52,557 nt of DNA from Alphaproteobacteria bacterium (GCA_015231605.1 JADGBG010000008.1:1-52557), one strand, 5' to 3'. Shown: positions 35,088 through 44,620, numbered from the stretch's first letter. Numbers and translations: made by a program. Notes: generated by a model from the sequence alone, not told the origin.

Positions 35088-36368
35088 ATGAAGGTTTTGG
35101 TTGTTGGGTCGGGCGGGCGTGAACACGCGCTGTGCTGGGCGATCGCGAAGTCGCCGAAGTGCGAGAAACTCTACGCCGCCCCGGGCAACGCCGGCATCGC
35201 CCAGGTGGCCGAATGCGTGAGCATCAAGGCCGAGGACGTGAACGAATTGGTCAAGTTCGCCAAGGACGAAAAGATCGATTTCGTGGTGGTGGGGCCGGAA
35301 CAGCCCCTGGTGGACGGTCTCGTCGACAAGCTGGCCCAGGCCAAGATCAAGGCCTTCGGCCCGTCGGCCAAGGCCGCCGCGTTGGAAGGCTCCAAGGCCT
35401 TCATGAAGGACCTGTTGGCCACCCACAACATTCCCACCGGCGCCTACGGCGTGTTCGACGAACCCGACGCGGCCAAGGAATACATCCTGCGCCAGGACGG
35501 CCCCGTGGTGGTCAAGGCCGACGGCCTGGCCGCCGGCAAGGGCGTGATCGTGTGCCACAACAAGAACGAAGCCTACGCCGCCATCGACCACATCATGACC
35601 GAACGCGCCTTCGGCTCCGCCGGTGACGAGGTTCTGGTGGAAGAATTGCTGGTCGGCGAGGAAGTCAGTTTCTTCGCCCTGGTCGACGGCAAGACCGCCG
35701 TCGCCATGGCGTCCGCACAGGACCACAAGGCCGTGCACGAAGGCGACACCGGCCCCAACACCGGCGGCATGGGCGCGTACTCGCCGACCCCGTTGATCGA
35801 CGCGAAGATGCAAAAGCGGATCATGGAAACCATCATCCAGCCCACCATTGACGCCATGGCGGCCGAGGGCCGCCCGTTCAAGGGCGTGCTGTTCGCGGGC
35901 CTGATGATCACCAAGGACGGGCCGAAGGTGCTGGAATACAACGTGCGTTTCGGCGATCCCGAGTGCCAGGTGCTGATGGCGCGGTTCAGCTCGGACCCCC
36001 TGGAGGCCCTGCTGGCCTGCGCCGAGGGCCGGTTGGCGGACACCAAGATCACCTGGAAGCGCAACACCGCGCTGGTCGTGGTGATGGCCGCCGACGGCTA
36101 CCCCGGCCATTACGCCAAGGGCACGGAAATCAAGGCCCTGGACAAGGCCGCCGCCGTTGACGGCGCCCTGGTGTTCCACGCCGGGACCAAGGCCAAGGGC
36201 AAGAAGATCCTGGCCAACGGCGGGCGCGTGTTGGGCGTCACCGCGGTCGGCAAGACCGTCAAGGACGCCCAGGCCAAGGCTTACGAGGCCGTGGACCAAA
36301 TCGACTGGCCCGAAGGGTTCTGCCGCCGCGACATCGGTTGGCGCGCGGTGGAGCGGGAACAGAAATAA
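35088..36368 (+). CDS. purD: phosphoribosylamine–glycine ligase (GAR synthetase)
   Basis: A 426-residue ATP-grasp enzyme of purine synthesis. It opens MKVLVVGSGGREHALCW, the diagnostic N-terminus, then AAPGNAG, VVGPEQPLVDGLVD, the ATP-grasp stretch VVKADGLAAGKGVIVC, GPNTGGMGAYSP, and EYNVRFGDPECQ with the metal-binding residues. The length is typical. A GGGGAGA site precedes the ATG at 35088. It is divergent from xseA, with 91 bases between, and has its own terminator. Confidence 0.96.
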   Translation: MKVLVVGSGGREHALCWAIAKSPKCEKLYAAPGNAGIAQVAECVSIKAEDVNELVKFAKDEKIDFVVVGPEQPLVDGLVDKLAQAKIKAFGPSAKAAALEGSKAFMKDLLATHNIPTGAYGVFDEPDAAKEYILRQDGPVVVKADGLAAGKGVIVCHNKNEAYAAIDHIMTERAFGSAGDEVLVEELLVGEEVSFFALVDGKTAVAMASAQDHKAVHEGDTGPNTGGMGAYSPTPLIDAKMQKRIMETIIQPTIDAMAAEGRPFKGVLFAGLMITKDGPKVLEYNVRFGDPECQVLMARFSSDPLEALLACAEGRLADTKITWKRNTALVVVMAADGYPGHYAKGTEIKALDKAAAVDGALVFHAGTKAKGKKILANGGRVLGVTAVGKTVKDAQAKAYEAVDQIDWPEGFCRRDIGWRAVEREQK

Positions 36369-36400
36369 CCCGTTTCCCGGTCCGGCACGGCATTCCAAAG

Positions 36401-36426
36401 CGGCCCGCGTCCTGCGGGCCGTTTTT
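36401..36426 (+). terminator. Rho-independent terminator of purD
   Basis: Stem CGGCCCGC (36401–36408) pairs perfectly with GCGGGCCG (36414–36421) around a 5-base loop, followed by TTTTT. It lies 32 bases after the purD stop. Confidence 0.85.
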
Positions 36427-36532
36427 ATTTATTCAAAAACATTTGCGATCAATTGGTTGAATACGATCACGTTTTTGTTACCATTAACATCTCGTGGAGA
36501 AAGCCATTAGGCGCCGGAAGGATAACATTGAC

Positions 36533-38494
36533 ATGTTGAAGAACGTTCGCATCGGAAAGCAAATCACCCTGATCAGCATTCTGTCCCTCATCGGCTTTCT
36601 CGCCATCGGGGCTTTCTATTACAACGGCGCATCGCACCTGGACGAAATCCAGGTCGAACAAAGCAATGCGGTGGAGGCCGCGATGCTGGCCAGCGAACTT
36701 CAATATGACCTGACCAGCGCCAAAACCCATGAAATCGCGTTTCTCCTCGACCACAAGCTCAAGGACGTGGAGGAACACAAAGCCATCCTGGCCGAGGCCA
36801 CGCCGCAGATCGACACCTTGCGAAATTTCCACGACGAAGAGGAGATGATACAGCTGCTGACGGAGATCAAGGGTGATTTCCAGGCCTACGCCAAGCAGTT
36901 CTACGAGGTCGCCGACGACATCGTCGTCATCGGACTGACCCAACAAGATGGATTGCGGGCCGACATGTTCGCCGCCGCCAATCAAGTGGAGAGCGAACTG
37001 GAAGCCTACAAGGCCGTGGTTCTGGATGAGATACTGGCCGACATGCGCCGCCAGGAAAAGAACTTCATCATCACCTCCGACCCCGCCATCCTGCCGAAGA
37101 TGGACAAGTTGATGGAGGCCTTCGACGCCCAACTGGCCATCAGTACCGCCATTCCCGGCGATATGAAGGCTTCGATCGAAAAAGGCTTCGACGCCTATTT
37201 CGCGGCGTTCAAGAAAATCGCAACGTTGACCCTGGAGGTTCAAGAAGACAAGAAGACCATGAACGCCATGTACGACGAGGTCATTCCCCAGCTCGACACG
37301 TTGATCGCGGACAGTAAGGAAGACCTGGGTATCGCCAATACGGCCATGCACGACACCAGCGATTTCGTTTTCAAAGAGATCATCATCTCCATCGTGGTCA
37401 CCGTCCTGATCGTCTTGGTCCTGGCCGCCGTCATCGGACGCGGCATCTCGGTCCCCATCAATGCCATGACCGGGGCCATGACCACTCTTGCCGACGGCAA
37501 CCTCGAAGTCACCATTCCCGGCCGGGAAAACGGCAACGAAATCGGCGCAATGGCCGAAGCGGTTCAAGTCTTCAAGGACAACGCCATCCGAACCCGGAAA
37601 CTGGAAGCCGAGGCCGAAGAGCAAAAACGCCGGGCGGAAGAGGAAAAACGCGTGCTGATGAACAAGATGGCCGACGATTTCCAGGCCAGCGTCGGCGGCG
37701 TGGTCGAGGCGGTGTCCTCGGCGGCCACGGAAATGCAGTCCGCGGCGCAGTCCATGTCGTCCATCGCCGAGGAAACCAGCGCCCAGGCCACCACCGTCGC
37801 GGCGGCGTCCGAACAGGCCGCCGCCAACGTCCAGACCGTGGCGTCGGCGGCCGAGGAGCTGTCCAGTTCGATCGGCGAGATCACCCGTCAGGTGGCGCGC
37901 TCGTCCACCGTCGCCAAGGGCGCGGTCGACCAAGCGCAACAGACCCACGACACGGTCCAGGGACTGGCCAAGGCCGCCAGCAAGATCGGCGAGGTGGTGG
38001 CGCTCATCACCGACATCGCCGAACAGACCAACCTGTTGGCGTTGAACGCCACCATCGAGGCGGCCCGCGCGGGCGAAGCCGGCAAGGGCTTCGCCGTGGT
38101 GGCGTCGGAGGTGAAGAACCTGGCCAACCAGACGGCCAAGGCCACCGACGAGATCGGCGCGCACATCGGCAACGTCCAGACCCAGACCAAAGAAGCCGTG
38201 GCGGCCATCGAGGGCATCAGCGACACCATCAACGAAATCGACGAGATCGCGTCGGCCATCGCCGCGGCGGTCGAGGAACAGGGCGCGGCGACCGGCGAAA
38301 TCGCGCGCAACGTCGAGGAAGCCGCCCAGGGCACGCAGCAGGTGTCGTCCAACATCCAGGGCGTGACCCAGGCCGCCGACGAAGCCGGTTCCGCGTCGAG
38401 CCAGGTGCTGTCCGCCGCCGGTGAACTCAGCCGCAACTCCGAAACGCTCAAGGCCGAAGTCTCGCGGTTCCTCGACCAGGTTCGAAAGGGCTGA
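36533..38494 (+). CDS. methyl-accepting chemotaxis protein with helical sensor domain
   Basis: A 653-residue chemoreceptor. Helix one (about 12–32) leads to a periplasmic, all-helical ligand domain (about 33–285) resembling the four-helix or helical-bimodular type, with [18 protein letters not shown] near the centre. Helix two (about 287–310) is followed by HAMP, and a signalling hairpin starts near 380. The highly conserved tip [19 protein letters not shown] is present. No C-terminal CheR-tether pentapeptide is seen; the protein ends [13 protein letters not shown] ten bases before the ATG at 36533 sets the start. A 188-bp part of the signalling domain is nearly identical to the receptor gene at 38787. 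Confidence 0.92.
   Translation: MLKNVRIGKQITLISILSLIGFLAIGAFYYNGASHLDEIQVEQSNAVEAAMLASELQYDLTSAKTHEIAFLLDHKLKDVEEHKAILAEATPQIDTLRNFHDEEEMIQLLTEIKGDFQAYAKQFYEVADDIVVIGLTQQDGLRADMFAAANQVESELEAYKAVVLDEILADMRRQEKNFIITSDPAILPKMDKLMEAFDAQLAISTAIPGDMKASIEKGFDAYFAAFKKIATLTLEVQEDKKTMNAMYDEVIPQLDTLIADSKEDLGIANTAMHDTSDFVFKEIIISIVVTVLIVLVLAAVIGRGISVPINAMTGAMTTLADGNLEVTIPGRENGNEIGAMAEAVQVFKDNAIRTRKLEAEAEEQKRRAEEEKRVLMNKMADDFQASVGGVVEAVSSAATEMQSAAQSMSSIAEETSAQATTVAAASEQAAANVQTVASAAEELSSSIGEITRQVARSSTVAKGAVDQAQQTHDTVQGLAKAASKIGEVVALITDIAEQTNLLALNATIEAARAGEAGKGFAVVASEVKNLANQTAKATDEIGAHIGNVQTQTKEAVAAIEGISDTINEIDEIASAIAAAVEEQGAATGEIARNVEEAAQGTQQVSSNIQGVTQAADEAGSASSQVLSAAGELSRNSETLKAEVSRFLDQVRKG
37982..38169 (+). 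repeat. 188-bp inverted repeat, left copy (chemoreceptor tip)
   Basis: This segment, coding for the signalling tip from KIGEVV to GAHIG, matches the reverse complement of 39112–39299 at 187 of 188 bases by direct reading. The only difference is GAG versus GAA for one glutamate. The flanking signalling-domain sequence is clearly diverged, so the identity is localised. Confidence 0.9.
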
Positions 38495-38621
38495 TTTCAT
38501 CGCAACGCCGGGCGGGCGGGCGACCGCGCGGCCCGTTCGGCGGAATTGATCGGTTGACATTTCCCCGCAATGCGGGAATGTTCGCCCCGGTATTCACACA
38601 CATCAGTTCTAGGAGACGACA

Positions 38622-38717
38622 ATGGACTTTCTGCGTAGCCTCGGCGACGAAAACATCCCCCTGACCTTCATCATCATCGGCGCCGTCATGCTCGGCTGGC
38701 TGTTCTTCGGCGGTTGA
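38622..38717 (+). CDS. 31-residue single-helix membrane peptide
   Basis: An open frame of 32 codons reads MDFLRSLGDENIPLTFIIIG followed by AVMLGWLFFGG. A charged N-terminal amphipathic segment is followed by a hydrophobic helix of about 18 residues. AGGAG at 38611–38615 gives a strong ribosome site with normal spacing, and a classic terminator follows 18 bases after the stop, so it looks like a complete small transcription unit. TTGACA at 38554–38559 is a possible -35 box. I do not recognise the family. It could modulate one of the flanking chemoreceptors or be unrelated. Confidence 0.65.
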   Translation: MDFLRSLGDENIPLTFIIIGAVMLGWLFFGG

Positions 38718-38734
38718 TGCGGCGAACCGAATTG

Positions 38735-38765
38735 AAAAGGCCTCGCGACAGCGCGAGGCCTTTTT
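38735..38765. terminator. bidirectional Rho-independent terminator
   Basis: A 14-bp perfect stem AAAAGGCCTCGCG/CGCGAGGCCTTTT with loop ACAG (38748–38751) is flanked by A-rich sequence on the left and TTTTT on the right. It can stop transcription from the small peptide gene and from the convergent chemoreceptor gene. Confidence 0.88.
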
Positions 38766-38786
38766 CGTTTTGGAGGGCCGAAGGCG

Positions 38787-40898
38787 TCAGCCTTCGCGCA
38801 CCTTGCTGAGGAATCTGGCGACCTCGCCCTTCAGCTTTTCGGAGTGACGCGCCAGCTCGCCGGCGGCGCTGAGCACCTCGCCGGACGCCGATCCGGCCTC
38901 GCCGGCCGCCTGGGTCACGCCCTGAATATTGGACGAAACCTCCGCCGTGCCCGCTGAAGCCTGCTCGACGTTGCGCGCGATTTCGCTGGTGGCCGCGCCC
39001 TGTTCCTCGACCGCCGCGGCGATGGCCGACGCGATCTCGTCAATGTCGCCGATCACCTTGCCGATGGCCTCGATGGCATCGGCGGCGACTTCGGTCTGGC
39101 TTTGCACCTCGCCGATGTGCGCGCCGATTTCGTCGGTGGCCTTGGCCGTCTGGTTGGCCAGGTTCTTCACCTCCGACGCCACCACGGCGAAGCCCTTGCC
39201 GGCTTCGCCCGCGCGGGCCGCCTCGATGGTGGCGTTCAACGCCAACAGGTTGGTCTGTTCGGCGATGTCGGTGATGAGCGCCACCACCTCGCCGATCTTG
39301 CCCGCCGCGGCGACCAGATTTTGCACGGTTTCGTGGGTGTGCCGGGCCTGTTCGACGGCCTTGGAGGCGATTTGCGACGACTGCGCCACCTGCCGGCTGA
39401 TCTCGCTGATCGAGCTGGACAACTCTTCCGCAGCCGAAGCCACGGTCTGCACGTTGGTCGACGCCTCCTCGGCCGCCGCCGCCACGGCGGTGGCGCGATG
39501 GCTGGTATCCTCGGAAATGTGCGTCATGGACTGCGCCGTGGCCTGCATTTCCGTGGCCGCCGACGACACCGCCTCGACCACGCCGCCGACGCTGGCCTGG
39601 AATTCGTCGGCCATGGCGTTCATGGCCTGACGCTTTTCCTTCTCGGCCCGGATCTTGGCGGCTTCCTGCTCGGCTTCCATTTCGCGGGTTTTGATGGCGT
39701 TGTCCTTGAACACCTGGACCGCGTGGGACATGTCGCCGATTTCGTCGGCGCGGCCTTGCGCCGGAACATGGACGGAGGTGTCGCCGTCGGCGAGCTGCGC
39801 CATGGCGCCGGTCATTTCCACCACCGGATTGGCGATGGAGCGCGCGATCAGGAACCCGGCCACGCCCACGCCGGCGATGCCGATCAGGGCCAGAATGACC
39901 ATCAGGGTCTCCAACTCGGCGACCTCGTGGAAGGCCTCGTCCTCATCGATCTTGGAAATCACCGCCCACTTCAGGCCCTGGAATTCCACCGGGGCGTAGC
40001 TGACGATGATCTTCATGCCGTCGATGTCCGTGAAGTGACCACGGCCCGTTTCCCCGGCCAGGGCTTTCTGCACGTAGGGCGCATCGATCTTGAAGCCCAT
40101 GGTGATGCCCATCTGGGGGTTTTCCTCGGCCTGCTTGACGATGGTGGTGCGCAACGACGTTTTCCCATCCTTTTCACCGGCCAGGAAGGTGTCCCCGGTG
40201 TCGCCCATGCCGCCGCGTTCGAATGCGAGGGCCTCCAACGGCGCGGTGGGAATGCGGAACGCCACGAAGCCCAGCACCGTGCCGTCCTCGGGACGCTTGA
40301 TGGGCGCGGCCATGAAGCCGGTCATCTTGTTGTCGTTGGCGACATACGGGGCAAAGTCGTTGATGGTGACGACGCTGTTTTCCTTGAATTTGGCCCACAA
40401 TTCGTGGAGCGGGGAGTCCTTGAGCGGGCTGTGTTCGTCCAGGCCCACGTTGACGCCCAAATCGGGGCCCTTCTGGGCCGTGTACATGACGTGGCCGTGC
40501 GCCTTGCACACCATGTACAGTTCCTCGAAGCCATAGTGCTTGGCGAACTCCTTGATGGGCGCGCCGTAGGTTTCCCATATTTTTTCGTATTCGTCGGTGG
40601 ACACGTCGTACGGCCCGTCGGGCGGGGTGTTCTCGCGGATGTGATATTGCAGCAATTCGTTGTACGCCGCGTACACGAAGTCGCTTTCCCCCAAGGCCGA
40701 AATGTCGGTGCGGATGCGCTCCAACAGGTTTTTGACCTGGGTCTTCTTCAGCTGGGCGACGGCGTCCAGTTTGGACAGCGCCTGTTCCTCAAGCGCGTTC
40801 GACGCGCTGTTGAGCGCCAACAGCCCGACGATGGTGAACGGCAGCAACCCGACCAGCAGGAACGCCACGATCAGTTTGGGTTTGAGACGAAGCGACAC
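38787..40898 (-). CDS. methyl-accepting chemotaxis protein with double Cache domain
   Basis: A 703-residue chemoreceptor. Helix one (about 5–27) precedes a periplasmic region of about 300 residues of double-Cache type ([18 protein letters not shown], then [18 protein letters not shown] and [18 protein letters not shown]). Helix two (about 333–355), HAMP and the signalling hairpin follow, ending [13 protein letters not shown] five bases before the GTG at 40898 makes that the likely start (MSLRLKPKL), not the GTG at 40910. dCache receptors often bind amino acids or organic acids, but the ligand is not predictable here. Confidence 0.92.
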   Translation of the reverse strand: MSLRLKPKLIVAFLLVGLLPFTIVGLLALNSASNALEEQALSKLDAVAQLKKTQVKNLLERIRTDISALGESDFVYAAYNELLQYHIRENTPPDGPYDVSTDEYEKIWETYGAPIKEFAKHYGFEELYMVCKAHGHVMYTAQKGPDLGVNVGLDEHSPLKDSPLHELWAKFKENSVVTINDFAPYVANDNKMTGFMAAPIKRPEDGTVLGFVAFRIPTAPLEALAFERGGMGDTGDTFLAGEKDGKTSLRTTIVKQAEENPQMGITMGFKIDAPYVQKALAGETGRGHFTDIDGMKIIVSYAPVEFQGLKWAVISKIDEDEAFHEVAELETLMVILALIGIAGVGVAGFLIARSIANPVVEMTGAMAQLADGDTSVHVPAQGRADEIGDMSHAVQVFKDNAIKTREMEAEQEAAKIRAEKEKRQAMNAMADEFQASVGGVVEAVSSAATEMQATAQSMTHISEDTSHRATAVAAAAEEASTNVQTVASAAEELSSSISEISRQVAQSSQIASKAVEQARHTHETVQNLVAAAGKIGEVVALITDIAEQTNLLALNATIEAARAGEAGKGFAVVASEVKNLANQTAKATDEIGAHIGEVQSQTEVAADAIEAIGKVIGDIDEIASAIAAAVEEQGAATSEIARNVEQASAGTAEVSSNIQGVTQAAGEAGSASGEVLSAAGELARHSEKLKGEVARFLSKVREG
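39112..39299 (-). repeat. 188-bp inverted repeat, right copy (chemoreceptor tip)
   Basis: The partner of 37982–38169 in opposite orientation, with one mismatch. The inner ends are about 940 bp apart and enclose both receptor C-termini, the small peptide gene and the terminator. Confidence 0.9.
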
Positions 40899-40946
40899 GA
40901 TCCCCTCCACGAAGAATACAAATGCTTTTAAACAGTTACATCTGCT

Positions 40947-40958
40947 TCTAATATTAGA
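40947..40958. promoter_or_regulatory. 12-bp AT-rich palindrome upstream of the Cache chemoreceptor
   Basis: TCTAATATTAGA is a perfect palindrome 49 bases before the predicted GTG start, inside a short AT-rich intergenic region between the chemoreceptor and tadA. It could be a regulator site or part of the promoter. Confidence 0.3.
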
Positions 40959-41010
40959 TCACAACGATCCCGTTCGCAAACACATACCGTGAAAAAAAGG
41001 GGGGGGAATC

Positions 41011-41469
41011 CTAGCGCCGGCCCTGAAAAAACGCCTTCAACAAGGCCGCTGCCTCGGCTTCGTGGATGCCGCCGTAGACCTCGGGCGCATGATGGCAGGT
41101 GGGCTGGCCGAACAGGGCGGGGCCGTGCTCGACGCCGCCCATCTTGGGGTCGTAGGCGCCGAAATACAGGCGCCGGATGCGCGCGAACGAAATGGCGGCG
41201 GCGCACATGGCGCAGGGCTCCAGGGTGACGTAAAGATCGCACCCCGTGAGGCGCGGCCCGCCCAACTGGGCGGCGGCGGCGCGAATCGCCAGAAGTTCCG
41301 CGTGCGCCGTGGGGTCGCCGTCGGCCTCGGTGCGGTTGGCGGCGCGGGCCAGGACCTCCCCGGTTTCCCCATCGACCACCACGCAACCCACGGGAACCTC
41401 CCCGCGTTCCCCGGCCGCGCGGGCCAGGTCCAGGGCTTGTTCCATATACGTGTCGCGTGCCGCCGTCAT
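41011..41469 (-). CDS. tadA: tRNA-specific adenosine-34 deaminase
   Basis: A 152-residue deaminase converting adenosine 34 to inosine in tRNA-Arg(ACG). The zinc site is complete: His in DPTAHAELLAI with catalytic Glu, and PCxxC in LEPCAMCAAAI. VPVGCVVV and NRTEADGDP complete the family pattern. The length is usual. It is divergent from the amidotransferase gene. Confidence 0.93.
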   Translation of the reverse strand: MTAARDTYMEQALDLARAAGERGEVPVGCVVVDGETGEVLARAANRTEADGDPTAHAELLAIRAAAAQLGGPRLTGCDLYVTLEPCAMCAAAISFARIRRLYFGAYDPKMGGVEHGPALFGQPTCHHAPEVYGGIHEAEAAALLKAFFQGRR

Positions 41470-41546
41470 GGAGCGAGAGTGCGGGTAAGGCCGGGCCGCG
41501 TCAAGACGTCTTGCCGACGGCGCGTCCAGGCCATAGAGTCGGGACC

Positions 41547-42308
41547 ATGGACAAGACGCTCATCACGCCGGTCATCGGCATCACACTCGACAGCGAAACC
41601 GGCGGGCCGGAGGAATACTCCAAATTTCCGTGGTATGCGCTGAGGCAGAATTACGTCGCCGCCGTGGTGCGGGCGGGGGGGCTGCCGTTGTTGCTGCCCC
41701 ACGAGATGGAGCTTCTGGACATCTACGCCGCCGACCTGGACGGGCTGCTGATCACCGGCGGCGCGTTCGACGTGGACCCGGCGCTGTACAGCGGTGGCGA
41801 ACGCCACGACACCGTCACCACTAAGGACCATCGCACCCAGTTCGAAATGGGCCTGCTGAAACGCGCCATGGAGCGCGACATCCCGGTGCTGGGCATTTGC
41901 GGCGGCCAACAGCTCCTGCACGTGGCGCTGGGCGGCCGCCTGATCCAGCACATCCCCGACGAGCTTCCGGAGGCGCTCTCCCACGAACAACCCAATCCGC
42001 GCGACGAGGTGAGCCACGACGTGGAAATCTTCCCCGACACGCTCCTCGCCGACATCGTCGGCGAGACGCATATCCGGGTGAACAGCGCCCACCACCAAGC
42101 CGCACGGGACGAACCCCAGGGGGTGCGCATCAACGCGCGCGCGCCGGACGGCGTGATCGAAGGCATGGAAGCCATCAACATGACCTTCTGCCTTGGCGTG
42201 CAATGGCACCCCGAATTCGAGATTACGCCCGCCGACACCCGGATTTTCGCGGCGTTCGTCGAGGCCGCGCGCGAATACGCCGCCGCCAAAGCGAGGGCGG
42301 ATGACTGA
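41547..42308 (+). CDS. class I glutamine amidotransferase (gamma-glutamyl-GABA hydrolase family)
   Basis: A 253-residue PuuD/peptidase C26-like hydrolase. The nucleophile elbow is LGICGGQQLLHVALGG and the second catalytic part GVQWHPEFE; DGLLITGGAFDVDPALY and RVNSAHHQA also fit. Such enzymes remove the gamma-glutamyl group in putrescine breakdown, but no other puu gene is near, so the substrate is uncertain. The ATG at 41547 is chosen because conserved sequence begins there. The stop overlaps the rluB start by eight bases. Confidence 0.85.
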   Translation: MDKTLITPVIGITLDSETGGPEEYSKFPWYALRQNYVAAVVRAGGLPLLLPHEMELLDIYAADLDGLLITGGAFDVDPALYSGGERHDTVTTKDHRTQFEMGLLKRAMERDIPVLGICGGQQLLHVALGGRLIQHIPDELPEALSHEQPNPRDEVSHDVEIFPDTLLADIVGETHIRVNSAHHQAARDEPQGVRINARAPDGVIEGMEAINMTFCLGVQWHPEFEITPADTRIFAAFVEAAREYAAAKARADD

Positions 42309-43218
42309 CGACGCATCCCCGGCCGACGACAAGGGCGAGCGCATCGCCAAGCTGATGGCGCGCGCGGGCCTGTGTTCGCGCCGCGACGCCGAGCGCTGGA
42401 TCGCCGAGGGCCGCGTCACCGTGGACGGCCGCGTGATCGACGCCCCGGCGGTTCTGATCGCGGATCCGGGCTCGGTGCGCGTCGACGGCCAGCCCCTGCC
42501 CCAGACCCAGGCGGCGCGCCTGTGGCTGTTCCACAAGCCGACCGGCCTGGTCACCACCCACAAGGACGAGCAGGGCCGGTCCACGGTGTTCGACCAACTG
42601 CCGAAATCCCTGCCGCGCGTGATCTCGGTGGGACGGTTGGACCTCAATTCCGAGGGACTGTTGCTGCTCACCAACGATGGCGGGCTGGCGCGTGAGCTGG
42701 AGTTGCCCTCCAACACCTGGATCCGCACCTACCGGGTGCGCGTGTTCGGGCTTGTCAGCGACGCGGCCCTGGCCGCGCTCAAGACCGGGGTCGAAGTCGA
42801 AGGCGTGCGCTACGGCGCCATCGACGCCAAAGTGGAAAAGCGCACCGGGCGCAACGCGTGGCTTCTGGTGTCGCTCACGGAAGGCAAGAACCGCGAAATC
42901 CGCCGGGTGATGGAACACTTGGGACTCAAGGTCAGTCGCCTGATCCGCATCCATTACGGTCCCTTCGATCTGGGCGACCTGGCGCGCGGCGAGGTGCGGG
43001 AAGTGTCCCGCCGCCACCTGCTGGACCAGTTGGGCGGCCAGCTGAAAGCCGCGTCGGGCGGCGAGGAAAACATCAGCAAGCGCGGCTGGGCCAAGGCCAA
43101 ACCCAAGGCGAACGTCAAGACAAAGCCCAAACCCAAGCCCCAGGACAAAACCAGGACGCCCCGCAAGGGCCCGCCCAAGACCCAAGGCCGCGGACCGGGG
43201 CCGAAGAAGACCCGATGA
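42301..43218 (+). CDS. rluB: pseudouridine synthase, RluB/RsuA family
   Basis: A 305-residue synthase acting on 23S rRNA. An S4 RNA-binding domain (ERIAKLMARAGLCSRRDAERW) is followed by the catalytic block GRLDLNSEGLLLLTNDG, with Asp as the nucleophile, and GKNREIRRVMEHLGLKVSRL. The last 45 residues are a Lys/Pro-rich basic tail (AKPKANVKTKPKPKPQDK), as in many alphaproteobacterial members, likely to bind rRNA. It overlaps its neighbours on both sides, including rsmD by four bases. Confidence 0.9.
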   Translation: MTDDASPADDKGERIAKLMARAGLCSRRDAERWIAEGRVTVDGRVIDAPAVLIADPGSVRVDGQPLPQTQAARLWLFHKPTGLVTTHKDEQGRSTVFDQLPKSLPRVISVGRLDLNSEGLLLLTNDGGLARELELPSNTWIRTYRVRVFGLVSDAALAALKTGVEVEGVRYGAIDAKVEKRTGRNAWLLVSLTEGKNREIRRVMEHLGLKVSRLIRIHYGPFDLGDLARGEVREVSRRHLLDQLGGQLKAASGGEENISKRGWAKAKPKANVKTKPKPKPQDKTRTPRKGPPKTQGRGPGPKKTR

Positions 43219-43772
43219 GGATCGTCGGCGGCAAGCACAAGGGGCGGCCCCTCTCCGCCCCCGCCGGGCGCGACACGCGTCCAACCTCCGACCGGGCGCG
43301 CGAAGCCATATTCAACGTCCTGGAGCACGGAACCGGCGGCTCGGGCCTGAGGGGCGCGCGGGTGGCCGACGTCTTCGCCGGAACCGGGGCGTTGGGGTTG
43401 GAGGCCCTGTCGCGCGGCGCCGCGCATTGCATCTTCGTCGAAGCCGCCCGGCCGGCCGTGGCGGCGTTGCGCGACAACCTCCACGACCTGGGCGAGGCGG
43501 AACACGCCACCGTGATGCAGAAAACGGTCGCGGCCCTCGGCGCGCCGCCGGGCGGCCCGGTGGATTACGCCTTTCTCGACGCCCCGTATGAACGAGGACT
43601 GACCGAACAGGCCCTCCATGTCCTGATGGAAAACGGCTGGCTGTGTGCGGGCGCGGTGGTGATGGCCGAAGTCGCCGCCCGCGAAACCCTATCGCCGCCC
43701 GCGCCGCTGGCGGTGCTCAAGGAAAAAACTTATGGCGCGGCCCGGGTGATTTTCCTAGTATTTTCCGGATAA
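43215..43772 (+). CDS. rsmD: 16S rRNA (guanine966-N2)-methyltransferase RsmD
   Basis: A 185-residue enzyme. It opens MRIVGGKHKGRPLSAP, followed by RPTSDRAREAIFNVL and motif I VADVFAGTGALGLEALSRGA, all typical of RsmD. The catalytic motif, usually (N/D)PPY, reads DAPY in FLDAPYERG: the first proline is replaced by alanine. The tail KTYGAARVIFL is normal. The start overlaps the rluB stop. Confidence 0.9.
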   Translation: MRIVGGKHKGRPLSAPAGRDTRPTSDRAREAIFNVLEHGTGGSGLRGARVADVFAGTGALGLEALSRGAAHCIFVEAARPAVAALRDNLHDLGEAEHATVMQKTVAALGAPPGGPVDYAFLDAPYERGLTEQALHVLMENGWLCAGAVVMAEVAARETLSPPAPLAVLKEKTYGAARVIFLVFSG

Positions 43773-43914
43773 TCACCGACGACAACACGACCCTATTGTA
43801 TTAGCACTTCTTCACGTATGCATGGCCCGTAGTTATTACACCATTATTTTGTGGATTTATGCCGCGAAATGGGATTAAGTAACGACACGTTTTTTTGATT
43901 TGGGAGTCCAGTGC

Positions 43915-44313
43915 ATGACGACGCCGCCGCTTTATATTATTTTGAGTTCACTGGATCGCGACAAGATGCAGCTTGCGTCGATGATTGCGTCCGTCGGCGC
44001 GGTGTCCGATCGTGCGGTGCACATTTTTGTATCCATGGGCGCGATCAAGGCGTTCGACAAGACCCTGTCCGGCAACGAACGCTATGGTGACAGCCCGATG
44101 AACGCCGTCTTCTGCGAAAGGAACGCACCCGACCCGATCGAAATGTTCACCCAGGGCAAGATGCTGGGGGACATGACCCTGTGGGCGTGCTCCATGGTCC
44201 TGGATGTCTTGGAATGGGGCGAAGACCGCTTGGTCGAGGGGCTGTTCGACGGACAGATGGGGCTCACCAAGTTCCTGTCCGACGCCGAAAGCGGCCAGCT
44301 TCTGACGTTCTGA
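43915..44313 (+). CDS. DsrE/DsrF-like sulfur-relay protein
   Basis: A 132-residue protein of the DsrE/F superfamily fold. It begins PPLYIILSSLDRDKMQLASM; a central FVSMGAIKAF and LWACSMVLDVLEW follow, with Cys92 in the position of the sulfur-carrying cysteine of DsrE proteins. Cys67 is a second cysteine. In related operons DsrE-like proteins exchange sulfane sulfur with TusA. It is first in a four-gene operon with tusA, an SQR-like gene and a DUF1641 gene. GGGAG at 43902–43906 is the ribosome site. An AT-rich leader of about 140 bases lies upstream. Confidence 0.78.
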   Translation: MTTPPLYIILSSLDRDKMQLASMIASVGAVSDRAVHIFVSMGAIKAFDKTLSGNERYGDSPMNAVFCERNAPDPIEMFTQGKMLGDMTLWACSMVLDVLEWGEDRLVEGLFDGQMGLTKFLSDAESGQLLTF

Positions 44314-44345
44314 CCCCAGCCCCGCACGGGGCCGCAAACCCAACT

Positions 44346-44364
44346 GCCGCCCCTGGCGGGCGGC
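44346..44364 (+). other. intercistronic hairpin between the DsrE-like and TusA genes
   Basis: Stem GCCGCCC/GGGCGGC (7 bp, loop CTGGC) sits 26 bases before the tusA-like ATG. A smaller stem GCCCC/GGGGC lies at 44319–44332. There is no T-tract, so these are not classical terminators; an effect on mRNA processing or gene dosage is an inference. Confidence 0.4.
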
Positions 44365-44389
44365 GCCAACGCCTAAGGAGGCCAACAAC

Positions 44390-44620
44390 ATGAGCGAACG
44401 TAAAGTGATCGACGCCCGGGGATCGTTCTGCCCCGGCCCCCTGATGGAACTGATCGCGGCTTTGAAGCTGATGCAGGTCGGCGACGAGGTCGAAATCCTC
44501 TCCACCGACCAGGGCACCGCCAAGGACGTCCCCGAATGGGCCGCCAAGGTTGGGCACGAGACCGTCGATTCCGGCGAGAAGGACGACCACTGGTTCGTCG
44601 TGGTGCGCAAGGCGAAGTAA
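44390..44620 (+). CDS. TusA-family sulfurtransferase
   Basis: A 76-residue protein of the TusA/SirA/YedF family. The sulfur-binding Cys14 sits in the hallmark CPGP motif of IDARGSFCPGPLMEL. The fold signature continues MQVGDEVEILSTDQGTAKDVPEWA. It carries persulfide sulfur between enzymes. Within this operon it is more likely part of dissimilatory sulfur trafficking than of tRNA thiolation, so the tusA symbol is not assigned. AAGGAGG is the ribosome site. Confidence 0.9.
   Translation: MSERKVIDARGSFCPGPLMELIAALKLMQVGDEVEILSTDQGTAKDVPEWAAKVGHETVDSGEKDDHWFVVVRKAK

Noticed and set aside
36467-38560. A 697-codon minus-strand frame opposite the first chemoreceptor
   Set aside because: The GRR/LGRR repeats mirror the heptad codons of the chemoreceptor coiled coil; a similar artefact occurs opposite the second chemoreceptor at 39102–40931.
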